Part shown: positions 1 to 7,150 of the stretch, piece after piece | Layout: each line of letters starts with the position of its first letter | Position numbering within the stretch: position 1 is the first letter of the stretch | Assembly (NCBI GenBank): GCA_017544935.1 | Contig: JAFYDF010000040.1 | Coordinates: 1-32,104, forward strand | From: Clostridia bacterium | GTDB lineage: Bacteria > Bacillota > Clostridia > Christensenellales > Aristaeellaceae | DNA length: 32,104 bases | Direction: 5' to 3' | Program-made: the position numbers and the translations under genes | The notes under the pieces: model-generated | Databases searched by the model: none | The model's input: the letters and a program-made list of their open reading frames with translations, nothing else | Told to the model about the DNA's origin: nothing

Positions 1-1269
1 AGCTTCCTCGGCGGTGTCGATGCTCTTCTCCTGCACCAGACGGGATACTACAGCCTGGATATTGGTCTTGAACTCGCTGTTGTACTCGAAATACGGCCAG
101 CTCTGCTCAATGCCATTGGGCAGCTGATCATAAGCTACCTTAAAGATGGGGTTCTCTTCCCAGAACTTCTGCATTTCCTCGTTGGTGGCAACAGTGGCAG
201 TTGTGGGCAGATAGCCGCTGTGGATGGCGTTGTAGGCTACCATTTCATCGCTCATCAGGAAGTAGATGAACTCCCAACCAGCCTGCTTCTGCTCTTCGGT
301 ATTGTTCTTTCCGACCAGTGTGATATTGCCGCCGCCAATAGGTACTATAGGATTGTCAGCAACGTAAGTGGGCAGATTGGTTACGCCCAATTCAATGCCG
401 GCTTCCTTGGAATAACGGGAGATGTTGGACATGGAAGCACAGCTGTTCCAGAAGGCAAACAGCTTGCCCTGGTAGAACATTTCGGTCATGATGTTGGAAG
501 CATTGGTGCTGTCGAACGGACGGCACCAGCCTTCATCGACCCAGCGACGCCAGTCAGACAGGACTTTCAGCATGGAGGTGCCTTCCAGAGCGGGGGATTC
601 GCCTTCAGCATTCCAAAGTTCTTCACCCAGCTGCCACAGGAACGCGCCCTGATAGTAGGTAAAGTCGTTTACGGATTCAAAGCCCCAAATTTCCACTTCG
701 CCATTGTCAGCTACAGTGTAGGCGGCTTTGCAGATTTCTTCGAGCTGATCCATGGTCATGTGATCCGGGACCACAATGCCCTTCGCGTCAGCAATGGACT
801 TGTTGTAGTACAGAACAGGGGTGGACTTGATGTAGGGCAGGGAGTACAGCTGGTTCTCATCGTTATAGGGTACGTTGATCATGCCGGGATAGAAGTTGGT
901 CAGATCCAGGCCGCTTGCCTTGGCATAAGGCAGCATATCTTCCAGAATACCGTCTTCCTGCAGGATGGCAATACGGGTGTTGCCGGTAATGCAAACGACG
1001 GGCTGCTCACTGGAAGCAACTGACAGCTGAACCTTAGCCATGATGTCAGCATAGCCGCCAATGTAGGTTCCTTCTACTATGATGCCCTTTTCCTTGCCGA
1101 CGGTTTCATTGAAAGCGTCGATCTGATAATTCATGGTTTCTTGCTGGGCACCGCTGCCGCGGGTGTGCCAGAACTGAATTGTGATGGGCTCTTCGGGGCT
1201 GTAGGCCAGTGCGCTGACAGAGAAGCAAAGCAGCACGGCAACCAGCAACAGGGAAACGAGTTTCTTCAT
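1..1269 (-). CDS. ABC transporter extracellular sugar-binding protein, 3' end cut off
   Basis: The visible 423 codons encode a solute-binding protein of the UgpB/MalE-like class (COG1653), which captures a sugar or sugar phosphate outside the cell for an ABC importer. The start is the ATG at 1269-1267, preceded by AGGAGG at 1283-1278. The N terminus is a signal peptide (MKKLVSLLLVAVLLCFSV, ending SALA near residue 22), followed by the family hallmark ITIQFWHTRGSG. Later segments such as TYIGGYADIMAKVQ, LYSLPYIKSTPVLYYNK and GGGNITLVGKNNTEEQ fit the family. Family members usually have 430-460 residues, so only a short C-terminal piece lies outside the window. No permease genes are visible; they may lie beyond the left edge. 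The substrate cannot be told from sequence. Confidence 0.9.
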   Translation of the reverse strand, partial: MKKLVSLLLVAVLLCFSVSALAYSPEEPITIQFWHTRGSGAQQETMNYQIDAFNETVGKEKGIIVEGTYIGGYADIMAKVQLSVASSEQPVVCITGNTRIAILQEDGILEDMLPYAKASGLDLTNFYPGMINVPYNDENQLYSLPYIKSTPVLYYNKSIADAKGIVVPDHMTMDQLEEICKAAYTVADNGEVEIWGFESVNDFTYYQGAFLWQLGEELWNAEGESPALEGTSMLKVLSDWRRWVDEGWCRPFDSTNASNIMTEMFYQGKLFAFWNSCASMSNISRYSKEAGIELGVTNLPTYVADNPIVPIGGGNITLVGKNNTEEQKQAGWEFIYFLMSDEMVAYNAIHSGYLPTTATVATNEEMQKFWEENPIFKVAYDQLPNGIEQSWPYFEYNSEFKTNIQAVVSRLVQEKSIDTAEEA

Positions 1270-1283
1270 AATGGCTTCCTCCT

Positions 1284-1534
1284 ATTTTTGAACGGCTTCC
1301 GCCGTCAGAATCGGGATTGCTTGCCGCTGATTAACAGAGGCATATTTTCCATTTGCCGATGTATTGCGGCTTATTCGGGAGCAGAATGCTTCGGCAATAA
1401 ACTGGTATGGCAGCCAGAAACGTGACATCGGCTTTCTTCATTACGATTCTCTTCCCGTCGCAAACATAGACAAACGGAAACGACCGTTTTGCAAAAGTTT
1501 AACCGTGATGCAATTTCTGGTGACTTTTCTGACA
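1284..1534 (-). promoter_or_regulatory. Long 5' leader of the sugar-binding protein gene
   Basis: The 440-base gap between the sugar-binding protein and the C69 peptidase holds no convincing gene. On the minus strand it would be a long leader. It contains a 6-bp hairpin with a GGAA loop just upstream of the ribosome site (1306-1291) and an imperfect inverted repeat at 1471-1491 (CAAACGG / CCGTTTTG) next to a TTTTGCAAAA palindrome near 1487-1496. The latter could be an operator for a LacI/CcpA-type or other sugar regulator, but no consensus match is exact. A 65-codon ORF on the plus strand (1364-1561) has no ribosome site and is ignored. Confidence 0.3.
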
Positions 1535-1540
1535 AAAAGT

Positions 1541-1569
1541 ATTATAAACTGTTCAGCATGAAAAAGCAA
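1541..1569 (-). promoter_or_regulatory. Sigma-A-like promoter for the sugar-binding protein gene
   Basis: Read on the minus strand, TTGCTT (1569-1564), a 17-base spacer and a perfect TATAAT (1546-1541). Transcription would begin near 1534, giving a leader of about 265 bases before the start codon at 1269. This is inferred from consensus only. Confidence 0.55.
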
Positions 1570-1646
1570 GAGGCAACAATCATTTTTCATCATGTGGAAT
1601 ACATTCAAAATACAGAATAAATATGCATATGAAATTATAAAAATAC

Positions 1647-1675
1647 TTGACAAGGCAAAGACCTGGGTGTAAGAT
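1647..1675 (+). promoter_or_regulatory. Sigma-A-like promoter for the C69 dipeptidase gene
   Basis: TTGACA at 1647-1652, 17-base spacer, TAAGAT at 1670-1675, preceded by an A/T-rich stretch (about 1610-1645) that could act as an UP element. A ribosome site (AAAGGA, 1695-1700) and ATG at 1711 follow. Confidence 0.7.
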
Positions 1676-1710
1676 AGCCGCATCCCGAACGAAGAAAGGA
1701 AGCGGAACCC

Positions 1711-3243
1711 ATGAAGAAATCTACTAAAAAACTGCTTGTAACTGTATTCTGCATCATGACAGCATTGTGTATGTTTATAAACGTAGCTTCTGCATGTACA
1801 ATGATTTATGCAGGTGCGGCGACCACTGCCGATGGAACGATGATCTTTGCCCGCAGTGAGGATTTTGCCAACAGCCGCAACAAGTTGTTCTATTATAGTC
1901 CGGCTGGCAATCATACGGCAGGAGAAGAATATGCAGGCTGCTATGGATTCACCTGGACATTTACACATGACAGTTATGGTTACACCGCTTTCCGAGATGA
2001 TAACGGGGAAGGAGTAGAGGGCGTGTGCCCTAACTGCGGCGAAACGCATGCACATACTCCGTATGAAGCGGCAGGCACCAATGAGATGGGCGTATCAATC
2101 ACGGCGACTGAAACGCTGTATCCTTCTGACGCACCGGACGCTGTCGATCCTTATGAGGATGCGGGCATCGAGGAAGCCGAGATCGTGACCGTGGTGCTGA
2201 GTGAGGCGGCTACAGCCAAGGATGCTGTTGCCCTGCTGACTGGGATTTATGATACCGTTGGCGCGAACAACGGTTCCGGCCTGATCATCGCCGATGCGCA
2301 GGAAGCATGGTATATAGAGAATATGAGTGGTCATGAGTATCTGGCAATCAAATTGAATGATACATTGATTTTCGCTCAGCCTAATATGTCGATGCTGGGT
2401 CTGATCGACCTGGATGATGAGAATGTGATCGCTTCCCCGACTTTGATCGAGACTGCTCAGAAGGGCGGATTCCTGGTAGGTGATGCCGAGCAGAACACGA
2501 TTAATTATGCGCTGTCCTTCTGCGGCGGCAGCAAGGCGAATGCGCGTATGCTCAACGCGTTGCCCTATTTGGATCCGACAGCAGACACTGAGAGCGGTTA
2601 TCTGATCTCCAATGTGGGTGATGACGGACAGATTGTGCCATTCTATACCAATATAAAGCCTGATCATCTGCTGACCATCGAGGATATCCAAGGCTATTAT
2701 CACATCAGCAATATAGGCTATGCTAACAACCTTGATACGCACATCTTCCAAATCAGTGGGGAAGGTGCATATGGTACAGTGGAATGGGTATGTATGGATG
2801 CTGCTGAATACGGCTTGTTCGTACCATATTATCCAATGCTGACTACTGACGTCGATGCAAGCTATAAGCTGAGTACGGCACCGGCCGTGTTCAGCGAAGA
2901 ACAACCGGAAGGCGGATTCAGCTATCCCGCGACTGTTACCAAGCGCGTGAACGGCGAGCGTGTGCAGGTTGCTGGTTTCAAGGCACTTCCCACAGGCTGG
3001 CAGGATTCGATGTACTGGAGTTATGACGCCCTTAGCAATCTGGTCCTGTCTGGTATGGCTGATGATGCGCAGAAGGCTGTGATTGTCAATGCGCTGGCAG
3101 AAAAGCAGGCAGCCATTAATGCAGATTTCGCAGCTCTGGCGGAAACACAGCCTGATGCAGATGCAGCTACTGCTTGGAGTATGACTGTAGCGAATACAGT
3201 ACACCAACAGGCACTGGATTTGCTGGGCGAACTGGCTAAATAA
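1711..3243 (+). CDS. Secreted C69-family dipeptidase
   Basis: A 510-aa peptidase of family C69 (PepD-like N-terminal nucleophile hydrolases), expected to cleave dipeptides outside the membrane. Residues 1-28 form a signal peptide ending in VASA, and Cys29 follows directly (CTMIYAGAATTADGTMIFAR). Family members use an exposed N-terminal Cys as nucleophile, so signal-peptide cleavage would itself create the active site. The downstream GTNEMGVSITATETLYPSDA segment and the EDxxNSRNKLFYY motif after the first strand also fit C69. The CPNCGETHAH insert near residue 105-115 may bind a metal. The gene stands alone between its own promoter and a strong terminator. C69 proteins of gut bacteria are usually about 470-550 aa, so this one is full length. 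Confidence 0.92.
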   Translation: MKKSTKKLLVTVFCIMTALCMFINVASACTMIYAGAATTADGTMIFARSEDFANSRNKLFYYSPAGNHTAGEEYAGCYGFTWTFTHDSYGYTAFRDDNGEGVEGVCPNCGETHAHTPYEAAGTNEMGVSITATETLYPSDAPDAVDPYEDAGIEEAEIVTVVLSEAATAKDAVALLTGIYDTVGANNGSGLIIADAQEAWYIENMSGHEYLAIKLNDTLIFAQPNMSMLGLIDLDDENVIASPTLIETAQKGGFLVGDAEQNTINYALSFCGGSKANARMLNALPYLDPTADTESGYLISNVGDDGQIVPFYTNIKPDHLLTIEDIQGYYHISNIGYANNLDTHIFQISGEGAYGTVEWVCMDAAEYGLFVPYYPMLTTDVDASYKLSTAPAVFSEEQPEGGFSYPATVTKRVNGERVQVAGFKALPTGWQDSMYWSYDALSNLVLSGMADDAQKAVIVNALAEKQAAINADFAALAETQPDADAATAWSMTVANTVHQQALDLLGELAK

Positions 3244-3260
3244 GAATAAAATGAATATGG

Positions 3261-3287
3261 AAAGACGGCCTGCCGGGCCGTCTTTTT
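3261..3287 (+). terminator. Rho-independent terminator of the C69 dipeptidase gene
   Basis: A perfect 10-bp stem (3261-3270 with 3276-3285), 5-base loop TGCCG, and T-tract 3283-3287, starting 17 bases after the stop codon. Confidence 0.9.
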
Positions 3288-3319
3288 GTAATGAGAACAA
3301 AACTAAGCATATACAATGA

Positions 3320-3352
3320 TTGATATACAAACGGGTCCTTTCGTGCTATAAT
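3320..3352 (+). promoter_or_regulatory. Extended -10 promoter upstream of the cell-wall protein pair
   Basis: TGCTATAAT at 3344-3352 is a perfect extended -10 element. The nearest -35-like sequence is weak (TTGATA 3320-3325 with a 21-base spacer, or TATACA 3324-3329 with 17). It probably drives the genes at 3622 and 4333. The transcript would have a leader of about 260 bases. Confidence 0.55.
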
Positions 3353-3421
3353 CTACCTATCTGGTAATTATGGCATCTGATAATCGGATATTGCTATGAC
3401 TGATATCTTTTGAAGGAGGGT

Positions 3422-3625
3422 ATGGAAAAAATAGTTTATTGTCGGCGTGTGGGATAGTGTCCAAAGATGCAGAGATACGATATGATCATGAAAGCACATC
3501 ATTTAACTGCTGTTTGGCGACAACTTGCTTATAAGCGAGCAGATAGAAATTCAGTGACAAAAACAGACAATACAGGGGATGGCAGCAGATATCGGCCTTC
3601 CCGTTGTGTGGAGGAGAAAACATGA
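3422..3625 (+). pseudogene. Possible small ORF interrupted by an in-frame TAG
   Basis: AAGGAGG (3413-3419) sits just 2 bases before ATG 3422, which opens an 11-codon ORF ending in TAG (3455-3457). The same frame continues open from ATG 3467 for 52 codons to a TGA (3623-3625) that overlaps the ATG of the next gene as ATGA. Together they look like one small gene of about 67 codons broken by an amber stop, or an 11-codon leader peptide followed by noise. The downstream part (KAHHLTAVWRQLAYKRAD...) matches no family I recognise. TAG ends other genes in this window (tlyA and the helicase-loader gene), so recoding is unlikely. The 378-base gap between 3243 and 3622 holds otherwise only a terminator and a promoter. 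Confidence 0.2.
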
Positions 3626-4323
3626 AACGAATACTGGCGCTTTTGCTTTGTTTATTGCTACTACTGGCGTCGGCACAGGCTGAACTGAAGCGCAACAGCC
3701 GTGGCGATGAAGTGGAACAACTGCAGCAGATGCTGACCGACCTGGGGTTTTTGAATGATAAGATCGACGGCATCTTTGGCCGCAAGACGGAGGCTGCCGT
3801 TAAAGCGGTACAGGATTATTTCGGCGAGAAACAGACCGGCATTTATGACGATGCTTTGGATATGAAACTGCTCGACCTTTGGGGAACAGTGATGGGCATC
3901 ATGGAAGGCGATGGCCTGGATCCGGAAGAACTGCAGGAGATTTATCCGGCATCCTGCGGTTGGGGCGGTGATGAAGGAGAAGGTGCGCACTACTGCTGGC
4001 GGCACCTGGAACAAGCCTACCTTTCTGCTTATACAGGCGGGGATGCACCGGAAGAGCTCGAGCGACTGATCTCGACTCGTCAACGGGACCTGTGGCTGCA
4101 GTCTATTGATGATATGTATACCGAATGGGAGGACTCGCTGTCCGGGGACGATGGCGAGATTGCAAGTAAACAGCGTGAAATTTTTGAGCAGGCGCTCAGT
4201 GAAAACCGTGCAGAATGGGCTCAGGAATACAGCGAGCAGAAAGCCCTGACGCAGGAAGCGCGTTGGCTGGAAAGTATCGGTGTGGATCTATGTTTTGATT
4301 TATATGGTGCAGAAGCAAATTAA
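3622..4323 (+). CDS. Secreted protein with peptidoglycan-binding domain 1
   Basis: A 233-aa exported protein. The start is ATG 3622, 5 bases after GGAGGAG (3610-3616); the in-frame TTG at 3604 would place the signal peptide internally and overlap the ribosome site. Residues 1-20 are a signal peptide (MKRILALLLCLLLLLASAQA). Residues 22-75 form a PG_binding_1 domain (LKRNSRGDEVEQLQQMLTDL followed by GFLNDKIDGIFGRKTEAAVK), a three-helix module known to bind cell-wall peptidoglycan. The remaining 150 residues are acidic and helical (EELERLISTRQRDLWLQSID) and carry no enzyme motif I recognise. It is followed after 9 bases by another exported protein with a wall-targeting SH3-like domain, so the two are probably co-transcribed envelope proteins. 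A catalytic role is not supported. Confidence 0.85.
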   Translation: MKRILALLLCLLLLLASAQAELKRNSRGDEVEQLQQMLTDLGFLNDKIDGIFGRKTEAAVKAVQDYFGEKQTGIYDDALDMKLLDLWGTVMGIMEGDGLDPEELQEIYPASCGWGGDEGEGAHYCWRHLEQAYLSAYTGGDAPEELERLISTRQRDLWLQSIDDMYTEWEDSLSGDDGEIASKQREIFEQALSENRAEWAQEYSEQKALTQEARWLESIGVDLCFDLYGAEAN

Positions 4324-4332
4324 AGGAGAGGA

Positions 4333-5658
4333 ATGTACATGAAATACAACAGACTGATTGCATTTATACTGGTTCTGATCATGCTGCTATGCATAGGTGC
4401 AGCTGCTGAAACATATCGGGTCGAAACGCCCAATAAAGGCACTTTGAACCTGCGCAGCGTCAAGGACAACGGCATTATCGGCCACATTCCCAATGGCACA
4501 CTGCTCGAACCGGATCCCGAAAAGTCAACAGATTCGGCAGCTTATGTAACTTATAACGGGAAATCGGGTTATGCCAAGTGGGAATTTCTCAAACGAGTTG
4601 AGACAAATGATGTATCTGAATTGCCGACTGGCGGTGACGGGGATTGGTTTGTCGGTGCCATTGGCGCATATATCCAACCTGGGCTTGAGGGGGATGCCTT
4701 TGGTGAACAGTTTGGCAGTTATTCCTGCGACAGTGATCAGCAGCTGATGATTACGGCAGATAAAAAGCCTGCCTACTGGGTAATTAATGGAGTACGCTAT
4801 GATTTTGAATTCGATGTTCCGCGTTCCATTGTCATTAGCGGAGTTGAGGAGGACATGACGATTGAAGCTGTGCCCAAGGGCACACTGCCTTTGACACTGC
4901 TGAGTGCCGAGGATATTCAAAAATACCTTACAGGAGATACACTGATTGCTGAAGCAATACATGCCAAGCTGTGCTATATTAATGACAAGGATTATGGTGC
5001 CGGCGGCTGGTATGATACGATTGATTTTACAAAAGAGCACAAGAATCTGGCTACGAATAAAAAAGAACCTGGGGGCCAGCTGACTGCGCGTGTACGTGCC
5101 ACAATACCCAAAAACAAGATGATCAGCTATTGGAAGTTCGATGGTTTGATGATTGATTTTGAGACAAATGTAACACAGTTCATAGTTCGCGGACTAAATG
5201 TTTCAAAGACCTATGAGCCCGTGTTTGAAGGCACTATCAGCAAGCCTGCAGAAACAACAGATAACAACACATACAATACGAGGCCTTCTACTAACAATAA
5301 TTCATCTGATACGAATTCGTCGGACAGCAACAGTTACAATACACGCCCCACGAATAATAACAGCACAAATACACGCCCGTCGAACAACAACAGCACCAAT
5401 ACGAGACCGAACGTATCAAGCACGACACCGACGCCTGTGCCAAATACACGCCCATCAACTACGAACAGTACCAATACGAGGCCGAATGTATCAAGCACGA
5501 CACCGACGCCGGTGCCGAATACTCGCCCGTCGAATAACAACAGCACCAATACGAGGCCGAACGTATCAAGTACGACACCAACGCCGGTGCCGAATACTCG
5601 CCCATCAACCACGAACAGTACTAACACCCGGCCAACGGCTACACCGCCACACAGATAA
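4333..5658 (+). CDS. Secreted SH3-like domain protein with repetitive Thr/Asn/Pro tail
   Basis: About 440 aa. A signal peptide (KYNRLIAFILVLIMLLCIGA) is followed by a bacterial SH3-like domain at about residues 27-92 (GTLNLRSVKDNGIIGHIPNG, then YVTYNGKSGYAKWEFLKRVE), a fold that typically binds cell-wall peptides. The middle (100-305) is two similar beta-rich segments of unknown function, each with a W-x-(I/F)-(N/D)-G core: YWVINGVRYDFEFDV and YWKFDGLMIDFETNV. The C-terminal 135 residues are low-complexity repeats built on NTRP, probably an extended, wall-spanning or glycosylated stalk. No LPXTG anchor is seen. Two starts are possible: ATG 4333 (4 bases after AAAGGAG, 4322-4328) or ATG 4339 (10 bases after); the difference is two residues. 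Confidence 0.82.
   Translation: MYMKYNRLIAFILVLIMLLCIGAAAETYRVETPNKGTLNLRSVKDNGIIGHIPNGTLLEPDPEKSTDSAAYVTYNGKSGYAKWEFLKRVETNDVSELPTGGDGDWFVGAIGAYIQPGLEGDAFGEQFGSYSCDSDQQLMITADKKPAYWVINGVRYDFEFDVPRSIVISGVEEDMTIEAVPKGTLPLTLLSAEDIQKYLTGDTLIAEAIHAKLCYINDKDYGAGGWYDTIDFTKEHKNLATNKKEPGGQLTARVRATIPKNKMISYWKFDGLMIDFETNVTQFIVRGLNVSKTYEPVFEGTISKPAETTDNNTYNTRPSTNNNSSDTNSSDSNSYNTRPTNNNSTNTRPSNNNSTNTRPNVSSTTPTPVPNTRPSTTNSTNTRPNVSSTTPTPVPNTRPSNNNSTNTRPNVSSTTPTPVPNTRPSTTNSTNTRPTATPPHR
5398..5622 (+). repeat. Three in-frame 75-bp tandem repeats in the SH3-protein gene
   Basis: Units 5398-5472, 5473-5547 and 5548-5622 each encode the 25-residue pattern NTRPNVSSTTPTPVP plus NTRPS(T/N)(T/N)NST. They are preceded by shorter degenerate NTRP(S/T)NNNST units (about 5275-5397) and followed by a partial unit at 5623. 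The unit is a multiple of three, so gain or loss would keep the frame. Confidence 0.92.
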
Positions 5659-5703
5659 AAGGAAATCCGCTGAGATCACAATTGCTCAGCGGATCCTTTT
5701 TAT
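5657..5703. terminator. Bidirectional terminator between convergent genes
   Basis: ATCCGCTGAG (5665-5674) pairs with CTCAGCGGAT (5685-5694). The stem is flanked by AAAAGGA (5657-5663) and TCCTTTTT (5694-5701), giving a T-tract on either strand. It serves the SH3-protein gene (plus) and the AI-2E permease gene (minus), whose stop codon lies inside it. Confidence 0.85.
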
Positions 5704-6884
5704 TTGTTCTCTTTTTTCTTTTTCCCACGTTTCTCGCGAAGATCTTTCCACCATTTGGAAAAGGGCGTTTCCTGCTTGGGGCTGCCCAAACGGCCGGCAT
5801 CAGCATCCAGGGCAACGCGGCAGATGTTGGCGATTAATGGGCCACCAATCAGGCCCAAAGCACCGTACAATCGAAAACCTGCGAACATAGAGGCCATGGT
5901 GACCAAAGGGTATAACCCCAACTGATGCCCGACAATGCGCGGTTCAATGATCTGGCGCACAACAACTACTACCAAGTAGAGCACGAATAAGGCAATGGCT
6001 AAAGAGTAGTTCCCAAGGACTACTTCTACGATAGCCCAAGTGTTGAGGAACAAGCCTGCACCGATTACGGGAAGCACATCGCCCAGACCAATCAGAAAGC
6101 CGACTAATAATGCATAAGGCTGTCTTAGAAGATATAGACCTGCAATAATGATCAGCATCAAGACAAAGGAGATAAAAATCTGTGCTCGAATCTGACCGAA
6201 AAAGGCAGTGAAAACACCCTCTTTAACCAGACGGAAATCTTTGATTACTGAAGTGGGGAAGGTGCTGCGGAAGAAATCACTGATACGCTCGCGGTCATAG
6301 CTGAAATAGAAAGTGCCCATTACGATAAAGACGATGGAGAGAATAATGCGTGGAAGCGAGGTTGCAGTACTGATGGTAAAGCTTGCTATGCGACCAGAAA
6401 GATTAGCTGCTGCAGAACCGATACTTGACAGGGCATTGTTGAGAAGACGATTTGCGGTGGCAAGAAAATCCTCAGGCAGTATTTCGCTGTAGCGAGAATA
6501 GAGATCATTAAACCATACGGTCAATTTTCCGCCAATCGAACGCGCGAAATCAGGCGTTGCACGGATTAAAGCTATGCTTTCGTGCCAAAGACGGTTGGAA
6601 AGATAAAGAAGACCTACTGTCATTAAGCCAAAAAGCAGAATCATGCACATCAGTGTAGCGATGACACGTGCGGCTTTGATGTGCTTGAGTGCACGCCTCA
6701 GAAGGCGGGCTATAGGCTCAAGAATCATTGCAAAAATCAAAGCAATGCCAAAGGGCCAGAAATATGGCCAAAGCACAATTGCCAGGGCGCAGATTAGGAT
6801 TGTACCTCCGACAATCAATAATCGCCGCGGCACATCATTCATATGTGTATTCCAAGTGGTCAGACGGTCAAAAATGGAATTCAT
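5700..6884 (-). CDS. AI-2E family (PerM/YtvI-like) membrane permease
   Basis: A polytopic membrane protein of 394 aa of the AI-2E transporter family (UPF0118). Members export autoinducer-2 or act as ion/antiporter or sporulation proteins (YtvI), so the substrate is open. TM pairs lie at about 22-60 and 70-95. A soluble segment follows (about 100-190), then TM runs including SLPRIILSIVFIVMGTFYFSYD and the family signature region FFGQIRAQIFISFVLMLIII...GFLIGLGDVLPVIGAGLFL...VVRQIIEPRIVGHQLGLYPL...MFAGFRLYGALGLIGGPLIA. The C-terminal tail is basic. I chose ATG 6884 with AGAGGG (6899-6894) because its promoter lies at 6950-6922; the longer in-frame start at 6950 coincides with the -35 box and would not be transcribed. 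Confidence 0.9.
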   Translation of the reverse strand: MNSIFDRLTTWNTHMNDVPRRLLIVGGTILICALAIVLWPYFWPFGIALIFAMILEPIARLLRRALKHIKAARVIATLMCMILLFGLMTVGLLYLSNRLWHESIALIRATPDFARSIGGKLTVWFNDLYSRYSEILPEDFLATANRLLNNALSSIGSAAANLSGRIASFTISTATSLPRIILSIVFIVMGTFYFSYDRERISDFFRSTFPTSVIKDFRLVKEGVFTAFFGQIRAQIFISFVLMLIIIAGLYLLRQPYALLVGFLIGLGDVLPVIGAGLFLNTWAIVEVVLGNYSLAIALFVLYLVVVVVRQIIEPRIVGHQLGLYPLVTMASMFAGFRLYGALGLIGGPLIANICRVALDADAGRLGSPKQETPFSKWWKDLREKRGKKKKENK

Positions 6885-6921
6885 TTTATGTGTCCCTCTA
6901 GAATCGATGTTGTGCTTAGAT

Positions 6922-6950
6922 ATTATAAGCTTTTTTTCTGTTGCTGACAA
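6922..6950 (-). promoter_or_regulatory. Sigma-A promoter for the AI-2E permease gene
   Basis: On the minus strand, TTGTCA (6950-6945), 17-base spacer, TATAAT (6927-6922). Transcription would start near 6915, 30 bases before ATG 6884. Its -35 box is only 12 bases from the -35 box of the divergent mgtE promoter. Confidence 0.8.
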
Positions 6951-6962
6951 CTAAAAGAAAAA

Positions 6963-6992
6963 TTGACAATCTATACAAAAGCGCCGTATAAT
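6963..6992 (+). promoter_or_regulatory. Consensus sigma-A promoter for the mgtE operon
   Basis: Perfect TTGACA (6963-6968), 18-base spacer, perfect TATAAT (6987-6992). The transcript would start near 6999 and carry a leader of about 158 bases before mgtE. Confidence 0.88.
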
Positions 6993-7014
6993 ATTTTTAT
7001 TCTGAATAACATTG

Positions 7015-7150
7015 AAAGGAGGGCCGTTTTATGGATCAGAGTCTCGGCGACCCCGGCTCGCAAACCGTACGAATATGCTATGCCGGCATGATGAAACGGC
7101 CCGCTGCGCGCTGACCGTTTCTATGCCGTTCCAGATTGTTGAACGGAGGG
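7015..7150 (+). promoter_or_regulatory. Structured mgtE leader with alternative hairpins (candidate attenuator or riboswitch)
   Basis: Segment 1 GGGCCGTTT (7021-7029) pairs perfectly with segment 2 AAACGGCCC (7094-7102), closing a loop that holds smaller hairpins (GAGTC 7039-7043 with GGCTC 7055-7059; palindrome ATGCCGGCAT 7080-7089). Segment 2 can instead pair, as GAAACGG (7093-7099), with CCGTTTC (7115-7121). CCGTTC (7126-7131) pairs with GAACGG (7141-7146), which overlaps the mgtE ribosome site GGAGGG (7145-7150). The segment 1 stem would also trap part of the leader-ORF ribosome site (7015-7023). No T-tract follows, which favours control of translation over termination. Conserved M-box (ykoK) motifs are not seen. 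The function is inferred. Confidence 0.55.
7031..7114 (+). CDS. Putative 27-aa leader peptide upstream of mgtE
   Basis: ATG 7031 lies 8 bases after AAAGGAGG (7015-7022), an excellent ribosome site for a very short ORF. It starts MDQSLGDPGS and ends in GMMKRPAAR before TGA 7112-7114. The ORF spans the stem partners of the leader RNA: its start region lies next to segment 1, its last codons (AAA CGG CCC GCT GCG CGC) overlap segment 2. Ribosome progress or stalling would therefore change which hairpins form, as in known leader-peptide systems such as mgtL of Salmonella. There is no sequence similarity to mgtL that I can claim. A short stretch with Asp-Pro early and Lys-Arg-Pro near the end could slow ribosomes; this is inference. 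Confidence 0.5.
   Translation: MDQSLGDPGSQTVRICYAGMMKRPAAR

Noticed and set aside
220..1023. Open plus-strand frame of 267 codons
   Set aside because: It lies entirely opposite the sugar-binding protein, whose signal peptide, ribosome site and family motifs are clear.
2095..3330. 411-codon minus-strand frame across the C69 gene
   Set aside because: It is antisense to a recognised gene, has no ribosome site, and its composition (many Ile, Cys, His, Arg) is that of a shadow frame.
3422..3625. Amber (TAG) recoding in this genome
   Set aside because: TAG is used as the normal stop of tlyA (20562-20564) and the helicase-loader gene (18150-18152).
5398..5622. CRISPR array
   Set aside because: The repeats are contiguous, without unique spacers, in frame, and part of a coding sequence.
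5334..5627. Minus-strand frame with a VFGTGVGVVLD repeat
   Set aside because: It is the reverse reading of the 75-bp coding repeats, without a ribosome site.
6885..6950. Longer N terminus of the AI-2E permease from 6950
   Set aside because: That start coincides with the -35 box of the likely promoter; ATG 6884 has a proper ribosome site.
7015..7150. M-box (ykoK) or yybP-type riboswitch upstream of mgtE
   Set aside because: Conserved M-box segments such as GUGAGGCUCCU and the CGCUGCUGCCC region are not found, so I kept it as an unclassified leader.
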